Below are positions 21,501 to 32,213 of a stretch of DNA of 64,000 bases, piece by piece. The notes under the pieces were generated by a model. That model searched no databases and was not told the DNA's origin. It saw only the letters and a program-made list of their open reading frames with translations. The DNA is from Viola odorata (lineage: Eukaryota; Streptophyta; Magnoliopsida; Malpighiales; Violaceae). Positions within the stretch are counted from its first letter, which is position 1; each line of letters begins with the position of its first letter. A program made the translations under genes and the position numbers. The DNA is taken from the NCBI GenBank assembly GCA_963691705.1, contig OY829539.1:10852501-10916500 (forward strand), given 5' to 3'.

Positions 21501-24338
21501 CATATGCGCCAGTCTCCACTGGGCTTCGGAACTAGGACGGGATTGGCCAGCCAGGTGGGGTATTGAACCTCTCGAATGAATCTCGCGTCTAGGAGTTTCG
21601 TTACCTCCTTGTCAATAGCCATTGTCTTCTCCGCGGAGAACGCTCGCCGCTTCTGTTGAACTGGCGTGGAACGCGGATCAACGTTAAGTTGATGTTCTGC
21701 TACCTCCCTGGACACACCAGGCATGTCCGCTGGTTTCCAGGCGAACTCCCGTTTGCACTTGTTCAGCAGTCGGGCTAGTTGCGCGCTCTCCTCCGGGGTT
21801 AGCTTTTCACTGACCAAGAAACTCGCCTCCCTATTACCGTTGACGGGGACGGGCACCATTGTGTCTACTGGTTGGGTGCGCCTTTCATCCCTTTGCTCGT
21901 AGGGATCTGCCGCCACACACACGTACTGGTAACGACTTTTCTGAGTCATGAGCAAGTAGCACTCGGCCGCTAGCTTTTGGTCGCCCTTGATTGATACCAC
22001 TCCTTCCCAAGAGGGGTATTTTATCCTGAGGTGTTTTTGAGATATCGCTGCCCCGAAGCGATTGAGGAATGGCCGCCCTAGAATGGCGTTATACGGTAGA
22101 ATGAGATCTACGACCAAGAACAACAACTCTTCTGATCGCTTGGACGTGTCTTCTCTAAAGTATACGGGCAGCACTGTGACTCCCGTTACAGGTATAGGGA
22201 CACCGTCCACTCCGATGATTGGCTTCTTGTAGGGTGTCAATTCACCGGCGGGGAGCTTCATGAGGTTATATGCCTCCAGTGAAAATAGGTTTACCGCGCT
22301 GCCGTTGTCAATGAGGGTTCTTCGAACCCCATGGTTTCCAATGACTGGTGTGATTACCAATGCGTCATTGTGAGGGAACACGACACCCTTTTCATCTTCT
22401 TCTGAGAAGGATAGCACCATCCTGTCCAACACATCTATCGCTTCCTTCTTTGCGGGCTGGCTTTCTCGTTTTCGCTTCTCTCCTGCGACGGGTGTCCGAT
22501 AATAATGTTGATAATGGGGATGTCCTCGTCATGAATTGTTAATGCTTCTTTCCCCCTTCCACTAGAAGTCCCACCACTTCCAGGGGGAGGAGGCAGTTGC
22601 TGGTCGCCTGACGCCCCGCGCGTGGGGTTGCCTCTGACTTCTTCTCTTACTCTGGTGACGAATTCTCCGAGGTAACCCTCTTCTAACAAATGCTCTATAG
22701 CCAGTTTCAATTCTCTACATACGTCTGTGGAATGCCCTCTGGCGTTATGGAATTTGCAGAAAGCGTTTTCTCTTCCTCCCATGACCACTCCCGGTTTTAC
22801 AGGGGTTGGATAGCGGATTAGCAGGTTCCGCTACTGAATAATTGCTAAGATCTCCGCTCGTGGGAGTATAAGGGAAGGAAGGTCGGGGTCGTATATTCGA
22901 CCCTTAGGCGGGTCCGCTTGTCGCTGAGCGTTCGAGCCACCGGTTCTTACTCTAGAAAAGTTACCTTTCTGCCGATTTGACACCTTGGGGATGTAATCTT
23001 TCCGCTTGGCACATTCGTATCCCGGGCGGGTGTCGTGGGTCATACCGGCCTAGGTGGCGGGGACGGAGGGCGCATTCTGAGGCGTGTTTCGCATTCTATC
23101 TCTATATTCCTCCTCTTCCATTCTGGCGTAGTTGTGAGCCTTCAGCCTTAACGCATCTAAGGTTATCGGGGGGTCCACCATTAGCGTGTCCCTCAACTTG
23201 CCGTAGTCACAGTTTCGCTTCAAGGCTTCTATGGCAAAATCAATAGTAATACCTGGTGTTAGCGACATTTCCATGTCGAAACGACCGAGATAGCCTTTTA
23301 AGGATTCTTCTGGTTTCCTGCGTATATCAAACAAAGTTGCGGCAGACTTCCGGATGGGGATAGCCGTGCTGAAGCGGCTTTTAAACTTGGCCTCTAATTG
23401 CAAGAAATTATCGATCGATCGAGCAGGGAGTCCTTCAAACCAGAGGCGGGCCACCCCTGACAACGTCATAACGAATATTTGGCACAATGCCGCGTCGTTG
23501 TGCGTCTGAAATTGCACGAAAATCTTTCACCTTATTGAGGTTGGAGATGGGATCTTTAGTGCCATCGTACAACTCTGTGGGGAGCTTGACGTGTCGGCTC
23601 ACGTTCATGACGAGGCGAAGAAATTTCCATGTGTCGTCTGTGCCCTCGAGGCTCCGGGGTATGCTGTTGCCTAAGGGATCGGCTGCGACTCTTGGGTGAA
23701 CGGGTTCGATGCCTTTTGCTACTCGATCTTTCACTCCGCTCCAAGGAGACCTCTCTGTCAGCCCCCTCTCTCTTGCCGTCCCAGCGCTCCCTATAGTCAC
23801 CTTGTTGTTGCTCTATTTGGGAGACTGGGACTCGTGGCGCTCGCGGTATGTAAGGCTCTACTTGTCCCTCTACGAGTTGTACAAAGCTGAATGACATACT
23901 TATCACAGGTGAAGTTAGAGGAATGGTCACCTACCGTCAAGGCGATGCCGGTCGTTCGTTGACGATAGACGGAGTGAAGACAAACTGAGAAGGCACACCC
24001 GATCCAGGGCCACTAGAAGTAAAGCCTACGGCTAGCCTAGTCAAGTAGTCCAGCTGGGCGCGGAGGGCTAAGATTGAACTTGCCAAAGGATTGTTAGCAC
24101 CGTCCCTTCCGGAATCCGTAGGAGGGGGAGCGGAGTGACTAGGTCCGACCATCTGAGAAAATGGGGCGCCCGTTTGGGAAAACGGCGTAGCTCCTGTCAG
24201 CCCAAAAAGGAAATTTGTCTGTGCAGAGAAAGTTCCATGTGATGTGGTGAAGATACTAGACGAAGACGTAGGAAAAAGTTCCCTACGCGCGTGGGTACTG
24301 CGAGAATGAGGGGGTGTAGATTCTGAATTTGAGGCCAT
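18570..24338 (-). pseudogene. gag-pol of Tat-like element C, broken
   Basis: Read from 24338. Gag: a Ser/Pro-rich start (MASNSESTPPHS), an Arg/Ser-rich stretch (~23740-23800), the retrotransposon gag core (QTHNDAALCQIF, ~23510; VARLWFEG, ~23450) and a single CX2H-type knuckle (CKFHNARGHSTDVC, ~22750). Pol: aspartic protease with IDNGSAVNLF (~22300), reverse transcriptase (WRICIDFTDLND ~21500; AYVDDLL ~21200), Ty3-type RNase H (~20830-20600), archaeal-type RNase H (YVDGAKNQELAGTGIY ~20310; NNAAEYEALLAG ~20200; AEADNLAKM ~19930), integrase zinc region (~19650-19500), core (GIDILGPFP, SDNGTQF) and C-terminus to 18570. There are several frameshifts (gag, gag/pol boundary, near 21260-21300) and at least six stops, mostly former CAA, CAG or TGG codons. 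Confidence 0.9.
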
Positions 24339-24402
24339 GATCCTTTGACTCTCAGAAAGAACGGAGCTTGGTTATCAAGGAAGCTCACTTAATTAACCAA
24401 GA

Positions 24403-24420
24403 CTCTCAATGAAAGCACCA
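24403..24420 (-). other. Primer-binding site of element C
   Basis: On the minus strand, two bases after the LTR, the sequence reads TGGTGCTTTCATTGAGAG. It starts with TGG, complementary to the CCA end of a tRNA. D has the same 18 bases at 45218-45235, and F has one differing base. I cannot assign the tRNA from memory. Confidence 0.75.
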
Positions 24421-24422
24421 TT

Positions 24423-24939
24423 TGATAAGAGTCTGAAGTTTGTTGAGTAGGATCGGCCAAAGCGGGGTTGGTCGGGAATACTGTTCTGGTTGTCTTCGTT
24501 ACCTGCAAAGCGCCGGAGGGGGTCTCCGGCGTAAACACTCCGATGCTTAAGTTAGTATGAGTGGTGAAAATGGTAGGGGTTCAGCACGCTGTCTTAGGCT
24601 TACCCTCTTGTCTGGAAGGGTGGGGGTATTTATAGGTAAAGAAAGGACCTTACCGATAGGGGGTAGGCGTTATCCCCGGTAGATGTCGCTTGTGTGTTAG
24701 GGAGTGACGTCATGCGAGGTGACGTCATACGGAGTTACGTCATGTGTGACCTGGGATGGGGTGACGCCGTGCAGATGTCGCGTGCGAGCCCCTCCCGCTG
24801 ATGTCAACCATCCCAGGGTCAGTCGCCAGGCTAGGGATGGTAGGAGCAGTGTCATGTCCCCTTTGGTATGTACAGTGTTCAGGCCTTGTCGCCAAGTGCG
24901 ATGGTGGAGATGTCGCTAGGGTGGTGTCAATGGTTATCA
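24423..24939 (-). repeat. 5' LTR of element C (right in window)
   Basis: TGATAAG to TTATCA, 517 bp. It has the same layout as the left LTR: TGACGTCA sites (24705-24742), a TATA box near 24628-24636 on the minus strand and the 8 bp stem hairpin at 24511-24531. The right flank ACTTT is the probable target duplication. Confidence 0.9.
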
Positions 24940-25980
24940 ACTTTAGACATTCCTTTTTTTTCTTAGCAGGTGAGAGATGTCCTTCGGTAGTGGTAAGGTG
25001 AGGTAGAGAAAAATGACATCTTCTATGTGGGGGTATTGAGCTGCTAGACCAAGCCACTAAGAGCAGATCGAGATGCTGAAAGTAGTAATATGGCAACAAT
25101 CACAGAAAGCGTAAAGAAAGACAAAAGCTCTAGTGTGGGGATTCCTGACGACTCGGCCTAGAATACCCAAAAGTAAATCAAAGCACTCCAGTAAGCCATA
25201 TGGAGATCGATTGCTAGACCGAGCCATTGAGATCATGTACATGCTAAAGGTCACACGTCCGAGGAAAATTTTGCTGCTCCAAGTTCAACAGTTCAGAACA
25301 TCATGTACGCTCCCTTCCTCCTTCGAAAAATAAATAAATAAATTTTGAATAAAGTATTTGAGCAAAAGGGAGTACAAATCAGAACTGGAGCAGAACCTTA
25401 CAAAGATCAGAATACCGACGGCATTTTCTGACAGAAGATGATACCCCCACTCTTTATCAGCGCTCTCTGTCTTGTCCGCGCCGCTGCCACTAGGGGGACT
25501 TTCTCACCAACTCGTTTGTTCCAGCTAAGAAACTTCTAGCCTTCCTTCTCTCTCTTTTGAACCCCCTTCTTCAAACATCTTATCTTGTTTTACCCTTGCA
25601 AAGTTTGTATGATCATATGATTGCCCATGCGTGTGTTCTCCGTACTCGGGTCGCTATCGCAAATTTAGTTTTGTGCATGATCATTCACATTGATGAGTGT
25701 AAACACCTAACTTTGTTTCCGAGCGTGAGCGATAAACACCATATCTTGTGAGGATTGCTTGCAGCAGGCTGATGTGGGAAAGCTACTCCTCTGGTTTCGT
25801 TGTTCCTTTGGAGTAGTGTAGAGTTCATCTAGGCTGGAGGGTGACGTATTGCTCGGTCGAGGCATACGTGGTGGCGTAAGTAACTCTGTGTGTTGTGGAT
25901 TGAGGCTGTGTGTTCCACACAAGGTGATGCTTTCTGATTTTAATGCTCGAGGGCGAGCATCGGGGTAGTGTAGGGATGTT
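24940..25980 (+). other. 3' tail of element B, second part, with polypurine tract
   Basis: Non-coding continuation of the Athila tail (ttagcaggtgag near 24963 matches A near 4710). It ends in 'gctcgagggcgagcatcggg' and 'gtgtagggatgtt' just before the LTR, comparable to the purine tract before the A LTR. No gene is seen. Confidence 0.65.
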
Positions 25981-27359
25981 TGATAGAGCATTTTATGTCC
26001 ATAATTCTTCCCTCTTTTGTATGCCTTTTTAGATCATGATGCTACTTATGTTGCTATGTTTATCCACTTTTTACAGATCCGAGCTAATTAGGAGGAAATT
26101 ACAAAAAGGAACGCTTTCTATAATTTTCTGGAAAGATTTGAGCAGCTAGGTCGTGCAGCTGGATGCTCGCGGAAAGCAGCAGTGTCCTAGCAAGAAAAGG
26201 AAACAAGCACAGAAAAGGAAAATATCAGATCCGCTCATTTATCACTCCAGGACTCCCAATCGCAGTAGAAGTCCTATGAGGAGTTTAATTCCAATCAGAT
26301 TAGGAGTTTTATTTTGTAATCAACTATAAACACTTTTTAGTAATTAGGTTTTCCTCTCTTCTTCCTCTCTCCCGCTAGACTTTGGCGCCACCACTGCCTT
26401 CGGCACCCTTGCTTTTCTCTTCAATAAACTGGAGCAGTTGCTCCGGCCGGTAATTAATAAGATTTCTTCTTCATCTCCTCTTCTATTTTCGTATATGCAA
26501 TTTATTTGTTTAATTGTTTCTATTATTAATATGTGTGGCTAAACCTTTCTATTCTTGGTAAGAGTCGATTGAAGGTTGCAAGGAAAGCCGTGAGGTCAAT
26601 TTGTACTTCATAAATCTCGGGTCAGTATCTTTCTTGTGCAATAATTAATTGTCAATTTACCTAGGGTAATTACCAGCTTGATCAACTAGTAATTGAACTA
26701 GAGTTTTACAATCGTCCCTGTAAGTTATACCTAACGCGAAGCTACAGGGTAAAGCAGATAACCATACTGGAGGCGATCGGAAACCTGATCTCTCTCAGTT
26801 GGATTGAACAAGTCGTTAGGGTAGAGCCTCAAGCGTACCGAGTGTCTCGTCCTAGACGCATCTTACCTCTTCTTCATGGGCATCCGAGTGTTGCCCCCAT
26901 AAGCGTACCTTGGGGGACGGCGGACTGTCAAGGTTACTCCATAAGCATACCTTGGGGTAGCTTCTATTACGAAGGTAAGCAGGGGACCTAAGCGTACCTG
27001 GTCCCCATAGTGCGTCTATCGGCTCGTGGTAGACAATGCTTGTACCAATGACCGACTGACCATAACTGCAACCGGATACAGACTCTTACTGGGAACCCTG
27101 TCTCTACTGATTTCTTATTACTCCTATCTCCCTTTACTACTAGTTGTCGTTACTTTCGTAGTTAATAATTAGATTAATCAAACAACCATTCAAAACCCCC
27201 CTTATTGTTACTTGTTACTCGGATTACTTAGTTTGTCAGATTGAATTGAGTGTTGATCCCTTAATCCCTATGTTCGACCCTGTTACCATTATACACAGTT
27301 TGCTGTGCACATTGACTGCAGGTTTTATTATTATTTTTGACAGATTCGACAACCGATCA
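25981..27359 (+). repeat. 3' LTR of Athila-like element B
   Basis: TGATAGAGC to CCGATCA, 1,379 bp. TATA box (TATAAA) at 26325-26330 and AATAAA near 26434, then 'ctccggccgg', also found in the solo LTR at 29400. The terminal block 'gttcgaccctgttacc' (~27274) and 'cgacaaccgatca' define the end. Confidence 0.82.
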
Positions 27360-27370
27360 ATAGGAATGAT

Positions 27371-28529
27371 ATGTCTTCACATGGTATTCCTTTGAGTCTT
27401 ATTGGTAGTATTGATAAAAAGTCACTTAGTGAAAAATCACTTCAGATTACTCCTAAGGCTAATCCTTATGCTAATGATGCTGATTTTTATATGATCTCTA
27501 ATGATTATTTATTTCAAACAAAATCTATGTTTTGTATGCATAAAGGATATCATAGCAAGCATGAACGCTTAATTTGGTTGTATAGTTCGTTACACAATTT
27601 GACTCTGTATTGGTCATATGATGATGATTTGATACATCAATATAGCGCAACTATTACTAACATATTCTTTAAGGATGTTATACTTTCACATGTTGTTCCT
27701 TGGAGTATTATTAGTAATCATAGGGATAAGTGATTTAGAGACTCGCGGATGAAATAGTGGAGGAGGCCGAGCATGGAGATGCTAATTGAGACATCTTGTC
27801 AACCATAATTTGGAGTTTCAAGCAATGTGGATCAATGGACACTTAAGTCCTCATGGCATGTTTCGGTTTGTAAGTATGAGTTTACATGGAAGCAATGCTT
27901 TCAATTTATTTTATTTACTTACTCCCTTTCAGTACATGCTATTATTTTTAGATTATTGCATAAACTCATATATGGTTTCATTCATATAACATTATTCAGT
28001 TTAATATTGCTGCCTTTGAGTATATTGTTTAGTATAAGTGGTAGCAAAAAGGATCGAAGTAATGCGGATAGCCCATGGACAAGCCAAGTGCTACGATGCC
28101 CGTTTGAGTGTCAAGGTGGCAACTTTGAGAAACCATGGAAGGATGAGCGAATCTTTCAAGATAGGAGCTTGGGTTTGGCAGTGCTTACACCGAAGACAGT
28201 TCCCAAACCAAGTTCAAGCAAGAGTGAATGTTCTTATCCAACGCATTGATATATTCAAAGACGTTACCGCCAAGTTGAATTTACGAGGTTGGTATGGTTC
28301 GATTTGTGCTTACTTTGATATTACTAACTTAAGGAATTGTGGTATAGGTCTAGATGCAGATTCGAGGGAAAATCTTTTCGAAGGGGGAGGGAATGATACT
28401 ATCCTAGCCCCGTGGCTAGCCCCAGCGTACGCACAACGCGCACACGTCTTGCGACCAAGACCAATCAAAGCATCCAGTGAGGTTAATACAATCTCTAGAC
28501 ATGGAGACAAGGCAGGAGATGCTGCTTGA
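27371..28529 (+). pseudogene. Decayed Ty3/gypsy integrase (element E)
   Basis: Two frames contain worn pieces of a gypsy pol 3' end. 27371-27733 matches the order of the integrase N-terminal region and core; the recognisable end is VVPWSIISNHRDK, the stretch around the second catalytic Asp, which here appears as Asn. 28038-28529 resembles the integrase C-terminal region (IGAWVWQCLHRRQFPNQVQA), then a stretch like the usual polyprotein end (GLDADSRENLFEGGGNDTI). The rest of the core between 27734 and 28037 is unreadable. Assigned to the chromovirus type from the C-terminal sequence style only; moderate certainty. Confidence 0.55.
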
Positions 28530-28891
28530 TCAAGCCTTTAAGCGAAGAATGACATGGAAGGTAGCTTGGAAGCGCCTATCACACACGTTCACGTCCACAC
28601 GATCCAAATCATGGAAACGAGGCTTCAATCAGAGATCTAGCATATATACAAGACCGATTGGAGTCTTAGGAGATTCGTGGCAAAGTTTGAAGGCATTTGG
28701 ACGAGTAAAACTCAAGATAGTTCATGGTGACATTCTGCCACGCAAATGGACAATGCACAGGCACAACCAGAGACTGTGTCTGAGCCAATTCAGTTATATC
28801 GAGTCCAAACGTGTGTGATCCACTTGGATTCATGAACTTCAAGATGTTAGAAAGCTCGTGTCCAAATTTGAGCTCAAACGCCCGAGCCGTT

Positions 28892-30310
28892 TGATATAGC
28901 GTCATTTTGTGCATATTTTCTCCCTCTTTCTTTGCTCAATTCTGTTAATGATGCTACTTATATGTTGTTATTTCCTCCATTTACAGATCAGGGTTAGAGG
29001 AGAGAAAAGATGTAGAATGCACCATTTTTAGGATGAGTCTCGCTGGAACAGAAGGTGTCAAGGCCTAGCTGCAGATCGTCTTAGCCTAGATGCAGGATGC
29101 CGTAGATGCTTACAACTCCGACACTCCGAAGGAATCTTTAGAAGAATTCCAGCAAAGCGAGAAGACCCATTCCCCCGATTTTCTATGCCAACAAGGAGAG
29201 TGCCTCTTTATCCCGCATCCTATTAGGGATAGAATTCCCATCTTAGCTAGAACTTCCTTTTTGGTAGCCAATATATATATGGCTTTTATTTTCTAGGGTT
29301 TGGTAAGTTTTTCATTATCAAAGACTTGGCTACTTTCAGCTAGGATTTTCTCCCTTCCACCACTGGCGCTCTTTCCATTTTGTAATAAACCAGAGCCTTA
29401 GCTCCGACCGGTAAACTTCAATACAATTTTGTATTCTCTTTCATCTTCTATGTTTTCTTCTTCTTTTATTTATCTGATTTGTTTCGCCACAAGCATGAGC
29501 GGCTAAACCTCTTTGTCTTGGTAGAGGTAGTTTGAAGGTCGCTTAGGAAAGTCATGAGGTTGATTTGTGCTTAATAAATTCTTTATTGTATTTGTTCACG
29601 TGCCGATATCTTGTTAATTTACTTAAGATTAATTAAAGGCCTGATCAACTCTTAATTGAAACTAAGTAATTAAAGTCGTCCTTGTAGTAATAACTAACGT
29701 GAGGTTGAAGGGTAAAGCGGACAACTAGCTCAGAGTCATCACGTCGAACTGGTCCAATCTGACTCGGGTAAGTGAACAACTAGAGCAGAGCCTCGAGCGT
29801 ACTGAGTGTCTCGCCCTAGGTGCGTCTTTTCTCCACTTCATGGGCCTCTGAGTATTGCTTCCATTAACGTACCTTGGGAGACGGCAGAGTGTCAAGGTCA
29901 CTTAATAAACGTACCTTGAGGTAACTTCTCGTACGAAGAAAAGCAAGGGGCTTAAACGTACCTAGCCCATATAGCGTACCTATGGTAAGGAATGGAATAT
30001 GTCTGCACTTATGATTGACTAGGCCTAAACGCGACCGGAGAACGAACATCTACTAGGATCCCTTCTCATCTTGATTTACATCTTTATCTCTCTATTTTAT
30101 TTTTTTATTCTAAATTTCAGTAAGTAGTTTAAAACAACAATTCTCAAAACCCCCCTGGTTACTATTTCAATTTGCTTACTCTTGTCACACACAAAAGTCA
30201 GTGTCTATGTCTAGTCCCTGTGTTCGACCCTATTACCACTATACATAATTCTTTATGCACTAGATAGTAGGTTTATTCTTATTATTTTTTACGGCTTCGA
30301 CAACCGATCA
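28892..30310 (+). repeat. Solo Athila-like LTR (1)
   Basis: TGATATAG to CCGATCA, 1,419 bp. Flanks are CCGTT (28887-28891) and CCATT (30311-30315), a 5 bp target duplication with one mismatch. TATA-like 'tatatatatgg' near 29270, AATAAA near 29384 followed by 'ctccgaccgg'. No internal region is attached, so it arose by LTR-LTR recombination. Confidence 0.82.
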
Positions 30311-30315
30311 CCATT

Positions 30316-30812
30316 TGAGAGTTAGGGCAGAGCTACATTATCACGGACAGTGTCCTACTTGCATTGGGAGCCCTAGACGCGTCAGTCGACGACATCGATC
30401 ATTTTATAGACCAGTTAGGCCTAGACTAGGGAGAAAGGACCCTGTCTACTATTTTTAAATGTTTGATTTCTAATGGGATAGTTTTAAGCCCAATTGGACG
30501 AGCGGATCAAAAGTTAGCATGGGTCGACATTTTATTGCACAGTGTGAATGCGCGACAACCCGCGACTTGGAGATTGCGGCCCAACTTAAAGCCCAGTAGT
30601 GCGAATCACCTCTGAAGCTTCTAGAATGTATTTATTGTATTTATTAATTAGTTTGTAAAGTTATTAGGTGAATAGAAGTTCTACTTAGATTAGGTTTTCT
30701 ATTTCTAGTAGTATTAATTAAACTTGTACTTAGGGTAAACGCCTATATATTGAGCCTTTTGTGCTCATTGTAAAAAGAGAGACCCTTTTTGATAATAAAA
30801 CATAGAGATGTT
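30316..30812 (+). repeat. LTR/3' untranslated part of element E
   Basis: Non-coding. TATATATT at 30744-30751 and 'aataaaaca' just before the next insertion look like promoter and poly(A) parts of an LTR. It ends with ATGTT, the target duplication of the solo LTR that follows. Confidence 0.5.
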
Positions 30813-31116
30813 TGATAGCGTGTGTTTTATGCATGACTTTCCCTTCATTCTTACCTTGATTTATGGCATGATGCTGCTAATTTGCTCTGATTTCCATCTT
30901 TATCACAGATCAAGGCCAAGAAGGAGAAATATGCGAAAACTCATGTTTTCTGGGCAATTTCTGCGGACTCCAAGCTTCAAGACCATTGTCAAGGTCTGGA
31001 CACAAATTTTACCATCGAGGCCTCACCGTGGATTATAACATCGAGCCCTGGATGGACCAGAAGCGCCAATTCCACGTGTCCTCACAGCTGTGCTTCCACG
31101 TGTTCCCTTTAATACA

Positions 31117-31169
31117 TTCCAGAACCTTCCAGAATATTCCAGAACATTCCAGAGCATTCCAAAATATTC
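31117..31169. promoter_or_regulatory. Heat-shock-element array 1
   Basis: Eleven consecutive 5 bp-spaced modules alternating TTC and GAA (two imperfect: GAG and AAA). Three or more alternating nGAAn modules make a functional-type HSE, the site of trimeric heat-shock factor. Confidence 0.75.
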
Positions 31170-31454
31170 TCTAGGTTTCCCTTCATTCTTACCTTGATTT
31201 ATGGCATGATGCTGCTAATTTGCTCTGATTTCCATCTTTATCGCAGATCAAGGCCAAGAAGGAGAAATGTGCAAAAACTCATGTTTTCTGGGCAATTTCT
31301 GCAGACTCCAAGCTTCAAGACCATTGTCAAGGTCTGGACACAAATTTTACCATCGAGGCCTCACCGTGGATTATAACATCGAGCCCTGGACGGACCAGAA
31401 GCTCCAATTCCACGTGTCCTCACAGCTGTGCTTCCACGTGTTCCCTCTGATACA

Positions 31455-31517
31455 TTCCAGAACCTTCCAGAATATTCCAGAACATTCCAGAGCATTCCAG
31501 AACGTTCTAGAATGTTC
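31455..31517. promoter_or_regulatory. Heat-shock-element array 2
   Basis: Thirteen consecutive TTC/GAA modules at exact 5 bp spacing, only one imperfect (GAG at 31490-31492). Confidence 0.8.
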
Positions 31518-31802
31518 TCTAGGTTTCCCTTCATTCTTACCTTGATTTATGGCATGATGCTGCTAATTTGCTCTGATTTCTATCTTTATCGCAGATCAAG
31601 ACCAAGAAGGAGAAATATGCGAAAACTCATATTTTCTGGGCGATTTCTACGGACTCCAAGCTTCAAGACCATTGTCAAGGTCTAGACACAAATTTTACCA
31701 TCGAGGCCTCACCGTGGATTATAACATCGAGCCCTGGACGGACCAGAAGCTCCAATTCCACGTGTCCTCACAGCTGTGCTTCCACGTGTTCCCTCTGATA
31801 CA

Positions 31803-31855
31803 TTCCAGAACCTTCCAGAACATTCCAGAGCATTCCAGAATGTTCTAGAATGTTC
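31803..31855. promoter_or_regulatory. Heat-shock-element array 3
   Basis: Eleven consecutive TTC/GAA modules at exact 5 bp spacing, one imperfect (GAG at 31828-31830). Confidence 0.8.
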
Positions 31856-32140
31856 TCTAGGTTTCCCTTCATTCTTACCTTGATTTATGGCATGATGCTG
31901 CTAATTTGCTCTGATTTCTATCTTTATCGCAGATCAAGACCAAGAAGGAGAAATATGCGAAAACTCATATTTTCTGGGCGATTTCTGCGGACTCCAAGCT
32001 TCAAGACCATTGTCAAGATCTGGACACAAATTTTACCATCGAGGCCTCACCGTGGATTATAACATCGAGCCCTGGACGGACCAGAAGCGTCAATTCCACG
32101 TGTCCTTACAGCTGTGCTTCCATGTGTTCCCTCGGATACA

Positions 32141-32213
32141 TTCCAGAACCTTCCAGAATATTCCAGAACATTCCAGAACATTCCAGAGCATTCCAGAACA
32201 TTCCAGAATATTC
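32141..32213. promoter_or_regulatory. Heat-shock-element array 4
   Basis: Fifteen consecutive TTC/GAA modules at exact 5 bp spacing, one imperfect (GAG at 32186-32188). This is the array nearest the LTR TATA box. Confidence 0.82.

Larger units (their letters stand above)
9703..24939 (-). mobile_element. Tat-like LTR retrotransposon C (full length, 15.2 kb, minus orientation)
   Basis: Both LTRs are present (9703-10218 and 24423-24939), with about 20 differences by eye over ~516 bp (roughly 96% identity). The flanks are ACTTG on the left and ACTTT on the right, a target duplication with one mismatch. The primer-binding site is at 24403-24420. gag-pol is read on the minus strand (24338 to 18570). 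The remaining 8 kb, 10219-18500, holds four genes on the plus strand, antisense to gag-pol. Two RNase H domains (Ty3-type and archaeal-type) before integrase place it in the Tat lineage. It sits inside the 3' tail of element B. Confidence 0.9.
7400..27359 (+). mobile_element. Athila-like LTR retrotransposon B, 3' part, interrupted by C
   Basis: B consists of ORF1 (7400-9001), a 3' tail split by element C (9002-9702 and 24940-25980) and a 3' LTR (25981-27359). The tail is continuous across C: sequence before C (tttctaaccactt) and after C (ttagcaggtgag) follows the order seen in the intact tail of A near 4675-4720. Its upstream half should lie left of element A, beyond the window. B itself sits in the pol region of chromovirus-like element E. 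Only its right flank, starting ATAGG at 27360, is visible. Confidence 0.72.
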
